From NCBI GenBank assembly GCA_001770415.1, contig MEQX01000010.1, positions 1-63,394 of the forward strand: a stretch of 63,394 nt of DNA, given 5' to 3'. The notes below the pieces were generated by a model. That model had not been told where the DNA came from. It worked only from the letters and a program-made list of their open reading frames with translations, and did no database searches. This DNA comes from Betaproteobacteria bacterium RIFCSPLOWO2_02_FULL_63_19. Its GTDB lineage: Bacteria; Pseudomonadota; Gammaproteobacteria; Burkholderiales; SG8-39. Both the position numbers and the translations under genes were made by a program. Positions 34,128-44,066 of this stretch are shown one piece after another; position 1 is the first letter of the stretch, and every line of letters starts with the position of its first letter.

Positions 34128-35441
34128 TTACCGCGTGTTCATGCCTGCAGCCCGACGGCCGCGCTCGGCGTCTATGCCCGAGAGCAGGACCAGCCCGGCG
34201 ATGAAGTAGGTTCCCGTGATCAGCATCGCGACGCGATGGTTTCCCTGTGACAGCCAGGTCGCCGCGCCATAGGTCACGGGACCCAGGATGGACGACAGTT
34301 TTACCGCAAGTCCCCAAAGCCCGAAAAACTCGGCATGCCGGTCCTCGGGAGTCAGGTAGCCGACCAAGGCCCGGCCCGCTGACTGCGATGCACCTAAACA
34401 CAATCCGGCAAGGTTGGCCGCGAGCCAGAACACAGGCCTGGTTTGCGCGAACCACGCGAGCGCGACGGTCACGATCCACCCGGCCAATGTCAACGCGATG
34501 GTGGGTATGTGGCCGAGGCGGTCCTGGACCTGGCCGAACGCGAGCGCCCCGAGCGCTGCGGTAACGTTGACCGCAAGAATCAGAACGATGGAGTCACGGG
34601 TGGAAAATCCCATGGCCTGTTGCGCATAGACCGCGGCGATGGCCACCACAGCCTGGACGCCGGCCTGGTAGAAGACGATGCACACGAGGAAGCGCCGAAA
34701 ATCCCGGAACTGAGCTGCGTGCCGGATCGTATGCAGCACCCTTAGATAGGCGCTTCGAATCGCGCGCCTTGGCTCAGCGGCTGGTTGCGGTCGCGCCCGT
34801 TCCCGCATCCATATGAACGTCGGGGCGCTGGCCGCGGCGAACATTCCCGCGGTGATCAGCATCGTGACCGGCACATAGTCTGACGCGACCGCGCCCAGCG
34901 CTTGCTCGTGCGTTACGTAGACCAGGCAGATTCCCAGCGTCAGCAAGCCGCCAAGATAGCCCAAGCTCCAGCCCCAGCCTGACACCCTGCCCAGCGCGGG
35001 GCCGCGCGCAAGCTCTGGCAGAAACGCGGCGACGAGATTCTCCCCGGTGCCGAAAAAGAAGTTCGATAGTGCGACCAGGACCGCCGCGAGCGCGATATCG
35101 CCGGGTCCTATGGCGGCGAGAGAAGCGGTGAAGACGACGCAGGCGGCAGTTGTCGCCGCGAGCAGCCGTTTCTTGGCTGCGTGCATATCGGCCCATGCGC
35201 CCACGAGCGGGGCAGACAGCATGATCGCCATGTACGACACCGCAAGCGTGAGCGTCCATGCGAAAGTCGCCCAGGGCCGGTTGTCCGCGACGACGGATAC
35301 GAAATAGGCGTTGAATACGGCGGTGATGACCACCGTCGTGTAGCCCGAATTTGCGAAGTCGTACATCGCCCACCCGAACACCTCGCGTGGCCGGACTTGA
35401 TCGCTCTGAGCGGCGGTTTGCACGTTGTCGTCTGCGTTCAA
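34128..35441 (-). CDS. MFS transporter, UMF1/Atg22-like
   Basis: 437 residues with about 12 membrane segments. The N-terminal EVFGWAMYDFANSGYTTVVITAVF is the signature of the UMF1 family (bacterial homologues of Atg22), and the second half contains a clear MFS-type loop GQVQDRLGHIP. Substrate is unknown; eukaryotic Atg22 exports amino acids from the vacuole. It converges on mtgA and is divergent from mgtE, standing alone. Confidence 0.88.
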   Translation of the reverse strand: MNADDNVQTAAQSDQVRPREVFGWAMYDFANSGYTTVVITAVFNAYFVSVVADNRPWATFAWTLTLAVSYMAIMLSAPLVGAWADMHAAKKRLLAATTAACVVFTASLAAIGPGDIALAAVLVALSNFFFGTGENLVAAFLPELARGPALGRVSGWGWSLGYLGGLLTLGICLVYVTHEQALGAVASDYVPVTMLITAGMFAAASAPTFIWMRERARPQPAAEPRRAIRSAYLRVLHTIRHAAQFRDFRRFLVCIVFYQAGVQAVVAIAAVYAQQAMGFSTRDSIVLILAVNVTAALGALAFGQVQDRLGHIPTIALTLAGWIVTVALAWFAQTRPVFWLAANLAGLCLGASQSAGRALVGYLTPEDRHAEFFGLWGLAVKLSSILGPVTYGAATWLSQGNHRVAMLITGTYFIAGLVLLSGIDAERGRRAAGMNTR

Positions 35442-35556
35442 AATTGTTCTTTTGGAATGATACGCGCGGCGTTAGAATCGCCGCAGCCCGCATGGGCGGA
35501 AAGCGCGCCGTGCGCTGCCTAGACGACATGCGCCTTGACACCGACTCTGCACCGCC

Positions 35557-37002
35557 ATGGCCGAATCCGCTGCTTCGACAAAGGAACTCGAAGACCTTCA
35601 GGAAGACCTGCGCGAGGTCAGAGACCTGCTTCGCCGCCACCGGCTCGTCGAGGACCTGGTCAGCCGTCAGGAATCGGCCAAGCAGGAACGGGTCGAGTCA
35701 CCCGATCAGAAGCGGAATGCCGCCGAGCTGGGCGCCAAACTCGATCGGATGCACCCGGCGGATATCGCTTACATCCTGGAGGCATTGCCGCGTGAGGAGC
35801 GTCTGGTCGTATGGGATCTCGTCAAAGCCGACCACGACGGCGAAATCCTGCTGGAAGTCTCAGACAGCGTCCGCGAAAGCCTCATCGCGAGCATGGAGTC
35901 GCACGAGCTGGTCGCGGCGGCCGAGCAGCTCGAGGCCGACGAAATCGCCGACCTTGCGCCCGACCTGCCTGATGACGTCATCCAGGATGTGTTCCAGTCC
36001 CTGCCGCTGGAAGAGCGCGAGCAACTGCGTGCCGCGATGTCCTATCCGGAGGACGCGGTCGGCGCTTTGATGGACTTCGATGTGGTGAGCGTCCGCGAGG
36101 ACGTGACCCTGGAAGTCGTGACGCGCTACCTGCGCCGCTTTGACGTGTTGCCCGATCATACCGATCAGGTATTCGTCGTCGATCGCGACGAGCACTTGAA
36201 GGGTGTTCTGCCTCTGACGAAGCTTATTGTCGCGGAGCTTGACGATCAGGTCGGCAAGGTGATGGTGCGCGAAACAGTAACGCTCTATCCGGACGACAAG
36301 GCGCATGAGGCGGCGAATGCCTTCGAGCGCTACGATCTGGTTTCAGCGGCCGTGGTCGACGACAAGGGCAGATTGGTGGGTAGGGTTACGGTCGACCGAG
36401 TGGTCGATTACATCCGTGAACGCTCCGAGAGCGAGGCGCGGGCGCAGGCCGGACTGAGTGAGGAAGAGGACGTGTTCTCCTCGGTGTGGGCGAGCGTGAG
36501 AAACCGCTGGGCCTGGCTCGCGATCAATCTGGTGACCGCGTTTGTGGCCTCGCGGGTCATTGGCGCCTTCGAGGGCTCCATCCAGAAGCTGGTGGCTCTG
36601 GCCGCGTTGATGCCCATTGTCGCCGGGATCGGCGGCAACGCAGGAAACCAGACCATTACGATGATCGTGCGCTCGATTGCGCTTGGCCAGGTCCGGATCG
36701 AGCAGGCGAAAAAGCTATTCGCAAAGGAAATCGGCGTATCGATGGTCAACGGCCTGATTTGGGGTGGGATGCTCGGCGTGATCGCTTATCTGCTCTATCG
36801 GAGCGTCCCTCTGGGCCTGGTGATGACGGCTGCGATGACACTCAATTTGGTTCTCGCTGCGCTCATGGGCGTCGGAATTCCGCTGGCGATGATGAGGCTC
36901 GGACGTGATCCTGCGGTGGGATCGAGCGTGTTGATCACTGCCGTCACCGACAGCGGCGGATTCTTCATCTTCTTGGGGCTGGCAACACTGTTCTTGCTCT
37001 GA
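35557..37002 (+). CDS. mgtE: Magnesium transporter MgtE
   Basis: 481 residues. The N-terminal MgtE_N superhelix (about 60-160) starts with LDRMHPADIAYILEALP. Two CBS domains follow (about 165-290; AVGALMDFDVVSVREDVTL and VMVRETVTLYPDDKAHEA). Five membrane helices (about 315-481) form the Mg2+ channel, with the conserved GIGGNAGNQTITMIVR and the C-terminal TDSGGFFIFLGLAT. The CBS and N domains act as the Mg2+ sensor that closes the channel. No M-box-like leader was seen in the short upstream gap. Confidence 0.95.
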   Translation: MAESAASTKELEDLQEDLREVRDLLRRHRLVEDLVSRQESAKQERVESPDQKRNAAELGAKLDRMHPADIAYILEALPREERLVVWDLVKADHDGEILLEVSDSVRESLIASMESHELVAAAEQLEADEIADLAPDLPDDVIQDVFQSLPLEEREQLRAAMSYPEDAVGALMDFDVVSVREDVTLEVVTRYLRRFDVLPDHTDQVFVVDRDEHLKGVLPLTKLIVAELDDQVGKVMVRETVTLYPDDKAHEAANAFERYDLVSAAVVDDKGRLVGRVTVDRVVDYIRERSESEARAQAGLSEEEDVFSSVWASVRNRWAWLAINLVTAFVASRVIGAFEGSIQKLVALAALMPIVAGIGGNAGNQTITMIVRSIALGQVRIEQAKKLFAKEIGVSMVNGLIWGGMLGVIAYLLYRSVPLGLVMTAAMTLNLVLAALMGVGIPLAMMRLGRDPAVGSSVLITAVTDSGGFFIFLGLATLFLL

Positions 37003-37056
37003 CCGGCCAGGTCTTCGCCGGCGCTTATCATCGGCTCGGAGCCGCGGGATAGAAGC

Positions 37057-38343
37057 TCAGCGGCGCGTTTCCGCGAACGATTCGTCCGCCGCGCCTAGCG
37101 TGGCCGCGATCTCGGCTTCGCCGTGCGCCGAGGAGACGAACCCGGCCTCGTAGGCCGAAGGAGCAAAATACACTCCGCGCTCGAGCATGGCATGGAAAAA
37201 ACGGTTGAACGCGTTCTTGTCGCACTGCATGACCTCGGCATAACTGGTGGGCGGCTGTGTCCGGAAATAGATTCCGAACATGCCGCCTACCGATTGCGCC
37301 GAAAATGCCACATCATGCTTTCGCGCCGTTCGGGCGAGGCCTTCGGTCAACGCGTTCGTTGTACTCGAGAGACGTTCGTAGAACCCCGGGGCCTGGACGA
37401 GCTTGAGCGTGGCGAGGCCGGCGGCGACGGCGACCGGATTGCCCGATAGCGTACCGGCCTGGTACACCGGTCCTAGCGGGGCAATGCAGCCCATTATGTC
37501 GCGGCGTCCGCCAAATGCCGCGAGCGGCATGCCCCCGCCGATCACCTTGCCCAGCGTGGTGAGGTCAGGTCGGACACCGTAGAGCCCCTGCGCACCGGAC
37601 AGACCGACACGGAATCCGGTCATCACTTCGTCGAATATCAACACCGCTCCGTGGCGGGTGCACAAGTCGCGCGCGAGCTTCACAAACTCCTGCGACGGTC
37701 GCACGAGGTTCATGTTGCCGGCTACCGGTTCAAAGATCACTGCGGCGATCGAATCGCCCTTGGCTCCGAACGTCGCCTCGAGTTCGTTGCAGTCGTTGTA
37801 GGTGAGCACCAGGGTATGCGCCGCTGTTTCGGCGGGCACGCCCGCCGAGCTTGGCTGACCCAGCGTCAACGCGCCCGAGCCTGCCTTCACCAGCAGGCCA
37901 TCGGCATGGCCGTGATAACAGCCCTCGAACTTGACTATGGCCGCTCGTCCGGTGAAACCGCGCGCAACCCTCAGTGCGCTCATGGTCGCTTCGGTCCCCG
38001 AGCTGACCAGCCGCACCATCTCCAGGCTCGGCACAAGCTTGCAAAGCAGCTCGGCCATTTCAATTTCGGCTTCGGTCGGCGCTCCGAAGGACAAGCCCAG
38101 GCCGGCGGCCTCGCGCACGGCTGCGACGACATAGGGCTGCGCATGGCCGGCCACCAGCGGTCCCCACGAGCAGACATAGTCGATGTAAGCGAATCCTTCG
38201 GCGTCAAAAACGCGGCTGCCTTCGCCGCGGACGAGGAAACGCGGCGTACCGCCAACCGCCTTGAAAGCACGTACCGGCGAGTTCACGCCCCCTGGGATGG
38301 TGCGCTGCGCCCGAACGAAAAGCGATTCATTATTCGTCGTCAT
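37057..38343 (-). CDS. hemL: Glutamate-1-semialdehyde 2,1-aminomutase
   Basis: 428 residues. A PLP enzyme making 5-aminolevulinate for haem. Motifs include the N-terminal [63 protein letters not shown] and [11 protein letters not shown], whose Lys binds PLP. The ATG overlaps the thiE stop by four bases. The order thiD-thiE-hemL, divergent from rubredoxin, is typical of betaproteobacteria. Confidence 0.97.
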   Translation of the reverse strand: MTTNNESLFVRAQRTIPGGVNSPVRAFKAVGGTPRFLVRGEGSRVFDAEGFAYIDYVCSWGPLVAGHAQPYVVAAVREAAGLGLSFGAPTEAEIEMAELLCKLVPSLEMVRLVSSGTEATMSALRVARGFTGRAAIVKFEGCYHGHADGLLVKAGSGALTLGQPSSAGVPAETAAHTLVLTYNDCNELEATFGAKGDSIAAVIFEPVAGNMNLVRPSQEFVKLARDLCTRHGAVLIFDEVMTGFRVGLSGAQGLYGVRPDLTTLGKVIGGGMPLAAFGGRRDIMGCIAPLGPVYQAGTLSGNPVAVAAGLATLKLVQAPGFYERLSSTTNALTEGLARTARKHDVAFSAQSVGGMFGIYFRTQPPTSYAEVMQCDKNAFNRFFHAMLERGVYFAPSAYEAGFVSSAHGEAEIAATLGAADESFAETRR

Positions 38344-39026
38344 GTTTGCCCGCGCTGAAAGTGGCGACAGAAAGCGGCAGCTGCGGCGGCGGTGTCAACC
38401 GCGCCGAATACGGCCGTGATTACCGCGATCGCATCTGCACCTGCCTCGATAATGATGGGAGCATTTTCCGGTGTGATACCGCCGATTGCAACGATCGGCA
38501 CCCGAAGCTCGGCCCGGGCCTGGGTGAACAGTGCTGTTGGCGCGCGGACTGCGCTCGGCTTGGTGGGCGAAGCGAACGCGCTGCCGAACGCGACGTAATC
38601 GGCGCCCTGCGCGACCCCGGCCCGTGCTAGCTCGATACTGTCATAACAGGACACGCCGAGCAGTTTTCTCTCGCCCAACCGGGCGCGGGCCGCCGCTACG
38701 CTACCATCGTCGCGCCCCAGATGCACACCGTCGGCACCGATCGCCAGTGCGAGTTCCAGGTCGTCGTTGACGATCAGCGTCGCCCCGGCGTCCCTGCAGA
38801 GTCCCAGCAAGCTTTCGGCCTGCGTGCGTCGTGCGGCCCGATCGGGCGACTTGTTTCGATACTGAAAAAGTCGCGCGCCGCCGGCGATCGCTGCAGTCAG
38901 CTTCTCTGCGAGACGATGGGTATCCGGATCTTCCGGCGTAATAGCATAGAGTCCGGCCACTAGCGCCGCGGCGGGTTGCCGACGCGCCGGCTCGTCACGC
39001 TCAGTGACGCGAGTCGCGACCATCAT
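38340..39026 (-). CDS. thiE: Thiamine-phosphate synthase
   Basis: 228 residues. Joins the pyrimidine and thiazole phosphates to thiamine phosphate. TIM-barrel motifs include [10 protein letters not shown] (pyrophosphate-binding region), [48 protein letters not shown] and [11 protein letters not shown]. It overlaps thiD upstream and hemL downstream by four bases each (ATGA), forming a translationally coupled set. Confidence 0.95.
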   Translation of the reverse strand: MMVATRVTERDEPARRQPAAALVAGLYAITPEDPDTHRLAEKLTAAIAGGARLFQYRNKSPDRAARRTQAESLLGLCRDAGATLIVNDDLELALAIGADGVHLGRDDGSVAAARARLGERKLLGVSCYDSIELARAGVAQGADYVAFGSAFASPTKPSAVRAPTALFTQARAELRVPIVAIGGITPENAPIIIEAGADAIAVITAVFGAVDTAAAAAAFCRHFQRGQT

Positions 39027-39862
39027 GTCTTGCCGCCACCCTCGTTGACTTCGCGCGCCCAGAAAAAACGGTCCGGAATATATTGACCCATGCCGGGACG
39101 AAATGCGGCTGCCAGAGCCTGCCAGGTGTATTCCTGCGCTTCGCGCACCGCTTCGGCCACTTCAAGACCGTTGGCAAGCGTTGCCGCGATCGCAGAGGCG
39201 AGGGTGCATCCCGAACCGTGGTAACTTCCGGGAAGCCTTTCCCAGGTATCGGTGCGGACGACGTCGCCGTCGGAGCCGTAGAGAGTATTGATCACATGCG
39301 GCGATTGTTCGTGGGTACCGGTGATCAGCACATATTCGCATCCGAAGCCGAGCAGGCGCTGTGCGCAGGTTTGGAGTTGGAGGTCTTCGGTTTCGTCCGC
39401 ATCATCCTGTACCAGGCGACGCGCCTCGGCGCTGTTCGGCGTCAGCACCGTTGTTTGTGGCAACAATAGTTCGCGCAACGCGGATATCATGTTTTCGTTC
39501 GCCAACTCGTCACCCCTGCCCGACGCCAGGACCGGGTCGAGTACCAGCGGAATATCGGGATAATCCGACACCACTTCGGCCACGGCAGCGATGTTCTCGA
39601 CGCTGCCGAGCATCCCGATCTTGAAGGCGGCCACCGGCATGTCCTCGAGCACCAAGCGTGCCTGCTCACTTACCCAATCCGAATCAATTGCAGTTACTCC
39701 CTCGACGCCCGCAGTATCCTGGACCGTGATCGCCGTGACGACCGCCAGCGGGTGGCAGCCGAGGGCGCAAATCGTAAGCAGGTCGGCCTGCATGCCGGCA
39801 CCACTGGTGGGGTCGGTCGCCGCGAATGTGAGCACTATGGGCGGGATATGGACGGGGGGCAT
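39023..39862 (-). CDS. thiD: Hydroxymethylpyrimidine/phosphomethylpyrimidine kinase
   Basis: 279 residues. Phosphorylates HMP and HMP-phosphate for thiamine synthesis. A ribokinase-like fold with TFAATDPTSGAGMQADL, VVTAITVQDTAGV, VLDPVLASGRGDEL, the TVLTPNSAEARRLV block and GSGCTLASAIAATLA. The Asp/Cys positions fit ThiD. It is the first gene of thiD-thiE-hemL. I looked for a TPP riboswitch in the 280 upstream bases and saw none of the conserved core. Confidence 0.95.
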   Translation of the reverse strand: MPPVHIPPIVLTFAATDPTSGAGMQADLLTICALGCHPLAVVTAITVQDTAGVEGVTAIDSDWVSEQARLVLEDMPVAAFKIGMLGSVENIAAVAEVVSDYPDIPLVLDPVLASGRGDELANENMISALRELLLPQTTVLTPNSAEARRLVQDDADETEDLQLQTCAQRLLGFGCEYVLITGTHEQSPHVINTLYGSDGDVVRTDTWERLPGSYHGSGCTLASAIAATLANGLEVAEAVREAQEYTWQALAAAFRPGMGQYIPDRFFWAREVNEGGGKT

Positions 39863-40145
39863 CTACGAGGGCACGCCGGCGCTGATCTGATACGACCCCG
39901 CATGCGCCGTGCCGATCGGCTGAACGGCGCGTCGGCGCCGTGCGGAACGATTTCAATGAGGCGCCGATAGGAAATATGGTTCTTCATTTTGCGGCGGACC
40001 CGGTCCGGATGGGGCCGATTCGGCATTTCCGACACGAGCTTCGCGTCATCGTATCAAGCCCGGCCGTTTCCTTGCGACACCACCGGCAAAACAAAAGGCG
40101 ACGCGGTAGAATTTGAAGCCGCATTCTAATCCGTTTCGCCTTTCT

Positions 40146-40325
40146 ATGACAGAGACAGAATCCAGGCAGTGGATGTGCCTGATATGCGGTTTCATCTATG
40201 ACGAAGCGCTCGGCATGCCCGATGAGGGCGTCGCGCCCGGGACTCGATGGGAAGACGTGCCGATGAACTGGACCTGTCCAGAATGCGGCGCACGCAAGGA
40301 AGACTTTGAGATGGTCCCGATTTGA
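40146..40325 (+). CDS. Rubredoxin
   Basis: 59 residues. A small one-iron electron carrier with both iron-binding pairs: MCLICGFIYDE (Cys-x-x-Cys) and TCPECGARKEDF (Cys-x-x-Cys). The central PGTRWEDVPMNW is standard. The ATG at 40146 gives the usual N-terminus, though no ribosome binding site is evident; a TTG at 40113 would add 11 residues. It is divergent from thiD and upstream of the pil-chp operon. Confidence 0.95.
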   Translation: MTETESRQWMCLICGFIYDEALGMPDEGVAPGTRWEDVPMNWTCPECGARKEDFEMVPI

Positions 40326-40360
40326 TATCCGGGTTCGCTGGTGCGATCGAGTCGGGCCAA

Positions 40361-40389
40361 ACGACAACTACAAGTGGCCTGAATATACT
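40361..40389 (+). promoter_or_regulatory. Candidate sigma-70 promoter upstream of pilG
   Basis: ACGACA (4 of 6) and TATACT (5 of 6) are separated by 17 bases. It lies between the rubredoxin stop and pilG, about 110 bases before the pilG start. Confidence 0.4.
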
Positions 40390-40400
40390 TCTACAAGGTT

Positions 40401-40428
40401 TTGTTTTGGCATGATTTGAGCGTATATT
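40401..40428 (+). promoter_or_regulatory. Second candidate sigma-70 promoter upstream of pilG
   Basis: TTGTTT and TATATT (5 of 6 to the -10 consensus) are separated by 16 bases. A small hairpin (CCCCG at 40430-40434, CGGGG at 40442-40446) follows in the putative leader. The same stretch has GG-N10-GC spacing reminiscent of sigma-54, but the flanking match is poor. Confidence 0.4.
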
Positions 40429-40502
40429 TCCCCGCATGACACGGGGAAACAAGGCCGCCGAGAGAAGGTTCGGATTTCCCGGGATGGTCGAGTGATCCCG
40501 TG

Positions 40503-40907
40503 ATGACGGCGACCGACAACGCAGCGAATCTGGCCGGGCTGAAGGTGATGGTGATCGACGATTCGAACACCATACGACGGAGCGCGGAAATCTTCCTCGT
40601 ACAGGCCGGATGCAAGGTAATTCTTGCAGAGGATGGTTTCGACGCGCTGGCCAAGATCAACGACCATCAGCCGGAGGTGATTTTCGTCGATATAACGATG
40701 CCGCGCCTGGACGGCTATCAGACCTGCGCCCTTATAAAGAGAAACCAGCGCTTCGCGACCACGCCGGTGATCATGCTGTCCTCCAAGGATGGCCTCTTCG
40801 ACCGCGCGCGAGGACGCATGGTCGGCTCGGACGAATATCTCACCAAACCCTTTACGAAGGAAGAGCTCTTGCGGACCGTCGCCGAACGAGCGCCGGTCCG
40901 CGATTGA
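40503..40907 (+). CDS. pilG: Type IV pilus response regulator PilG
   Basis: 134 residues, a stand-alone CheY-like receiver. The acidic pair is in VMVIDDSNTIRR, the phosphoacceptor Asp in VIFVDITMPRLDG, the Thr/Ser switch in VIMLSSKDG and Lys in YLTKPF. In the Pil-Chp system it stimulates pilus extension and cAMP signalling. A GTG one codon earlier is an equal start candidate. It is the first gene of pilG-pilH-pilI-pilJ-chpA. Confidence 0.93.
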   Translation: MTATDNAANLAGLKVMVIDDSNTIRRSAEIFLVQAGCKVILAEDGFDALAKINDHQPEVIFVDITMPRLDGYQTCALIKRNQRFATTPVIMLSSKDGLFDRARGRMVGSDEYLTKPFTKEELLRTVAERAPVRD

Positions 40908-40917
40908 GGACCGTGTC

Positions 40918-41283
40918 ATGCCCGTAAGGAAGATCCTTATCGTTGACGACTCGCCGACTGAACGACAGTTTCTGCTCGAAGCCCTGTCCAGAGCGGGCTA
41001 CCAGTGCGTCACGGCCGAGAACGGCGATGAAGCCATCGTCAAATCGAAAACTGAACAGCCGGATCTGATCCTCATGGATGTCGTGATGCCAGGCACGAGC
41101 GGCTTTCAGGCGACTCGGGCGATTACGCGCGACGAGGCGACCAAGCACATTCCGGTCATCATGTGTACAAGCAAGAATCAGGAGACCGACAGGATATGGG
41201 GCATGCGCCAGGGGGCACGGGAATATATGACTAAACCGATTGTTGCCAAGGCATTGTTGGCGAAAATAGCCGCGCTTGCATAG
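40918..41283 (+). CDS. pilH: Type IV pilus response regulator PilH
   Basis: 121 residues, a second CheY-like receiver. ILIVDDSPTERQFL, the phosphoacceptor Asp in LILMDVVMPGTSG, PVIMCTSKNQETDRIWG and Lys in YMTKPI are present. The SPTERQFLLEAL variant is characteristic of PilH. It acts as a phosphate sink or drives retraction through PilT. The ATG at 40918 is preceded by GAGGA; the frame is open 43 codons upstream inside pilG. Confidence 0.93.
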   Translation: MPVRKILIVDDSPTERQFLLEALSRAGYQCVTAENGDEAIVKSKTEQPDLILMDVVMPGTSGFQATRAITRDEATKHIPVIMCTSKNQETDRIWGMRQGAREYMTKPIVAKALLAKIAALA

Positions 41284-41308
41284 CGTCGGTATCGGAGTTC
41301 ATGGTAGC

Positions 41309-41818
41309 GTGGTCAGGAAGACCAGCCTGAGGGAATTCCAGCAAGCGCTCGCAGCGAAGATCGCCGATGCGGGGGGGGAAACCGCGCCGCACGCGAGACT
41401 CGGCGTGCAGTCGGGCGGTCGATTGTGGTTGATCCGCCTGGACGAAGCCGGCGAAGTGCTGCCGGTGCCGGAAATTACACCCGTTCCGCTGACCCGTCCG
41501 TGGTTCATCGGCATGGCGAATATCCGCGGCAATCTCGCCAGCGTGGTGGATTTTGCAGGGTTCATCGGCGAAACCGCGACCGAGCGTGCACCCGGCTGCA
41601 GGCTCGTACTGTTCGCCGAGAGTTTCCGCATCCACAGCGGCTTGGTGGTGGAGCGGATGATGGGATTGCGCAACATTCTCCAGTTCAGCGCCGAACCCGA
41701 GGGCGCAGATCGGCCGTGGATCCGAGCAACATTTCGCGACAATGAGGCAAGGCGTTGGTACGAATTGGACGTCCGTGCGTTGGTGTCCGACGACGATTTC
41801 CTGCAGGTGGGCATCTAA
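41309..41818 (+). CDS. pilI: CheW-like adaptor PilI
   Basis: 169 residues. A CheW-fold coupling protein linking the PilJ receptor to the ChpA kinase. The GTG at 41309 gives the family N-terminus VRKTSLREFQQALAAKI. The core has ARLGVQSGGRLWLIRL, FIGMANIRGNLASVVDF and GLVVERMMGLRN. A TTG at 41276 overlapping pilH would add 11 residues that do not fit the family. Confidence 0.9.
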   Translation: MVRKTSLREFQQALAAKIADAGGETAPHARLGVQSGGRLWLIRLDEAGEVLPVPEITPVPLTRPWFIGMANIRGNLASVVDFAGFIGETATERAPGCRLVLFAESFRIHSGLVVERMMGLRNILQFSAEPEGADRPWIRATFRDNEARRWYELDVRALVSDDDFLQVGI

Positions 41819-41860
41819 GCCCGCTCGCCGTGGGGCGCCAACGGGATACTGGGAGGCAGA

Positions 41861-44038
41861 ATGGCGTTTAGTTTACCGAGCAATCGCGGCGGCAAGGCGG
41901 CGATTGCGGACAAGAAGAACGCGGCAAGCACTTCGGCGTCTTCGAACGCCACCGCCGCACGGCGGGCTTCGCGGGCGCTTGGGCGCAAACCGTTTTCGCC
42001 GCTGCCGGTGATCGGCAAGCTGCCGGTGGCGAAGCAACTGCAGGTGCTGTTAGTCGGTTTCGGAATTTTGCTCGTGATCGCGGGCGTCGTTATATTCGTC
42101 GATTACCGCACCGCAACCAATAGCACGGCATACGTAGCGACCGCGGGCGAGATGAGGATGCTGTCCCAGCGTCTTTCCAATGCGACACAGGCCGCATTGA
42201 CGGGTAGCGCCGGCGGATTCAGGCAGTTGACGCAGAGCCGCGCGCAGTTCAAACAGGCGCTCGACCTGTTGATGCAGGGGGGCATGGTTTCGGAGACGGC
42301 GTTGCCGCCGACTTCAGACGCTGTCATGCCGACGCTGGAGGCGCTCGGGAGGGAATGGGAGAAGATCGATCGCAACGTGGCCCAAGTACTCGGGCAGCAG
42401 AAGAACCTGATTGGTCTGGGAACGGCGGTACGTACTGTCAACAGCAATAATGAGGAGCTCCTCAAGCTCACCGAGGCGGTATTGGCGCTCAAGCTGCAGG
42501 CCAACGCGCAAGCGCGGGAAATATCACAGATCGGGCAAATGGTCATGCTTACCCAGCGCATGGCGAAGAACGCGAATGCGCTGCTCGGGTCCGACGCCAT
42601 CGACGCACAGGTCGCCCAGCTCATGGACCGCGATGTGAAGCTGTTTGGTGAGCTGATCTCGGCACTGCAGAAGGGGAGCGATTCGCTGAAGATATCGGCG
42701 ACGCGGGATCCGGAGACCGCGGAAAAGCTTGCACAGCTGCAAAAGACGTTCGCGCAGACCAGGCCGGCGTTCGTCGGAATCGTTTCCGGGCTGCCGGGAC
42801 TGGCCAGGGCGAAGCTGGCCGCAACACGCGTGGTGGCGGACTCCGACGCGCTATTCGATGCGACCGAGAAACTCACGCGGGCCTACCGGGGCGAGCTCGG
42901 TACGCAGGTATATTTCTGGGTCCTTGTGGTCGACGTGCTGCTCGGCATCGGACTCGTATGGCTGATGGTCAAGGCCTATGTCGACGACCAGCGGCGCCTG
43001 GCACAGGATGCCGAGCACCAGCGCGAGGACGCCGAGCGTCAGAACCGCGCGAACCAGGAGGCAATTCTCAGGCTGATGGACGAGATGCAGGCCGTGGCGG
43101 GCGGCGACCTGACGGTAAAGGCGACGGTGTCCGAGGACATGACCGGCGTCATCGCCGATTCGGTGAATTTCACCATCGAGGAACTGCGCGTGCTGGTCGG
43201 GCGCATTAACAGCGCCGCCACGGAAGTCGCGGCGGCGACTGCGCAGGCCGAACGGACTTCGACCCAGCTCCTCGCCGCAGCCGACTACCAGTCGCGGCAG
43301 ATCCAGGAAACCAGTTCCTCGGTGCTCAAGATGGCCGAGGCGATGAACAGAGTGATGGCGAGTACGTCGCAGTCGGCGAACGTCGCGCGTCAGTCGCTCG
43401 GGGCGGCGCAAAAAGGCACGCAGGCGGTCCAGAATTCCATCGCGGGGATGAACGAAATTCGCGATCAAATTCAGGATACGTCCAAGCGCATCAAGCGGCT
43501 GGGCGAATCCTCGCAGCAGATCGGCGAGATCGTCGAGCTCATCTCCGACATCACCGAGCAGACCAACGTGCTGGCTCTAAACGCCGCGATCCAGGCGGCC
43601 TCCGCAGGGGAAGCGGGGCGCGGTTTCACGGTCGTGGCGGAAGAAGTGCAGCGGCTCGCCGAGCGCAGCGGCGAGGCGACCAAGCAGATCGGCGCCATCG
43701 TAAAGACCATACAAACGGACACCTTGGACGCGGTATCGGCGATGGAAAAGAGCACACGCGGCGTCGTCGATGGCGCAAGACTATCGGATGCAGCAGGGCA
43801 GGCGCTCGCGGAGATCGGCGAGGTGTCCCAGCGGCTTTCCGGCGTGATCGAATCCATCGCCGAGGCGATTCAGAATCAGACCAACAGTGCTACCAAGGTC
43901 GCGGGCAACATGCAGGATATCCTACGCATCACGCAGCAGACCACCGATGGCACCAAGCGCACTGCCACCTCGGTTGAGCAACTCGCCGCGCTGGCGAAGG
44001 AACTCAAAGGATCGGTGTCCCGGTTCCGGATGGAGTGA
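41861..44038 (+). CDS. pilJ: Type IV pilus methyl-accepting receptor PilJ
   Basis: 725 residues. One membrane helix near residue 50-70 ([20 protein letters not shown]) and another near 350-370 ([20 protein letters not shown]) bound a periplasmic sensor region with repeated PilJ-type helices. A HAMP-like segment and a methyl-accepting signalling domain follow, with the hairpin tip [20 protein letters not shown]. The N-terminal 45 residues are basic and cytoplasmic. It senses surface contact or pilus tension and controls the ChpA kinase. Confidence 0.94.
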   Translation: MAFSLPSNRGGKAAIADKKNAASTSASSNATAARRASRALGRKPFSPLPVIGKLPVAKQLQVLLVGFGILLVIAGVVIFVDYRTATNSTAYVATAGEMRMLSQRLSNATQAALTGSAGGFRQLTQSRAQFKQALDLLMQGGMVSETALPPTSDAVMPTLEALGREWEKIDRNVAQVLGQQKNLIGLGTAVRTVNSNNEELLKLTEAVLALKLQANAQAREISQIGQMVMLTQRMAKNANALLGSDAIDAQVAQLMDRDVKLFGELISALQKGSDSLKISATRDPETAEKLAQLQKTFAQTRPAFVGIVSGLPGLARAKLAATRVVADSDALFDATEKLTRAYRGELGTQVYFWVLVVDVLLGIGLVWLMVKAYVDDQRRLAQDAEHQREDAERQNRANQEAILRLMDEMQAVAGGDLTVKATVSEDMTGVIADSVNFTIEELRVLVGRINSAATEVAAATAQAERTSTQLLAAADYQSRQIQETSSSVLKMAEAMNRVMASTSQSANVARQSLGAAQKGTQAVQNSIAGMNEIRDQIQDTSKRIKRLGESSQQIGEIVELISDITEQTNVLALNAAIQAASAGEAGRGFTVVAEEVQRLAERSGEATKQIGAIVKTIQTDTLDAVSAMEKSTRGVVDGARLSDAAGQALAEIGEVSQRLSGVIESIAEAIQNQTNSATKVAGNMQDILRITQQTTDGTKRTATSVEQLAALAKELKGSVSRFRME

Positions 44039-44066
44039 TCATCCCCGGGGTGCCATTCCAGCCACG

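Noticed and set aside
35442..35556. M-box or other Mg2+ leader upstream of mgtE
   Set aside because: The gap is only 115 bases and shows no conserved M-box features.
39863..40145. TPP riboswitch upstream of thiD
   Set aside because: None of the conserved core elements (for example CTGAGA) were seen in the thiD leader on the minus strand.
40405..40425. Sigma-54 promoter before pilG (TGGCAT ... GC at the right spacing)
   Set aside because: Only the GG-N10-GC core fits; the flanking bases do not match, and an overlapping sigma-70 candidate is better.
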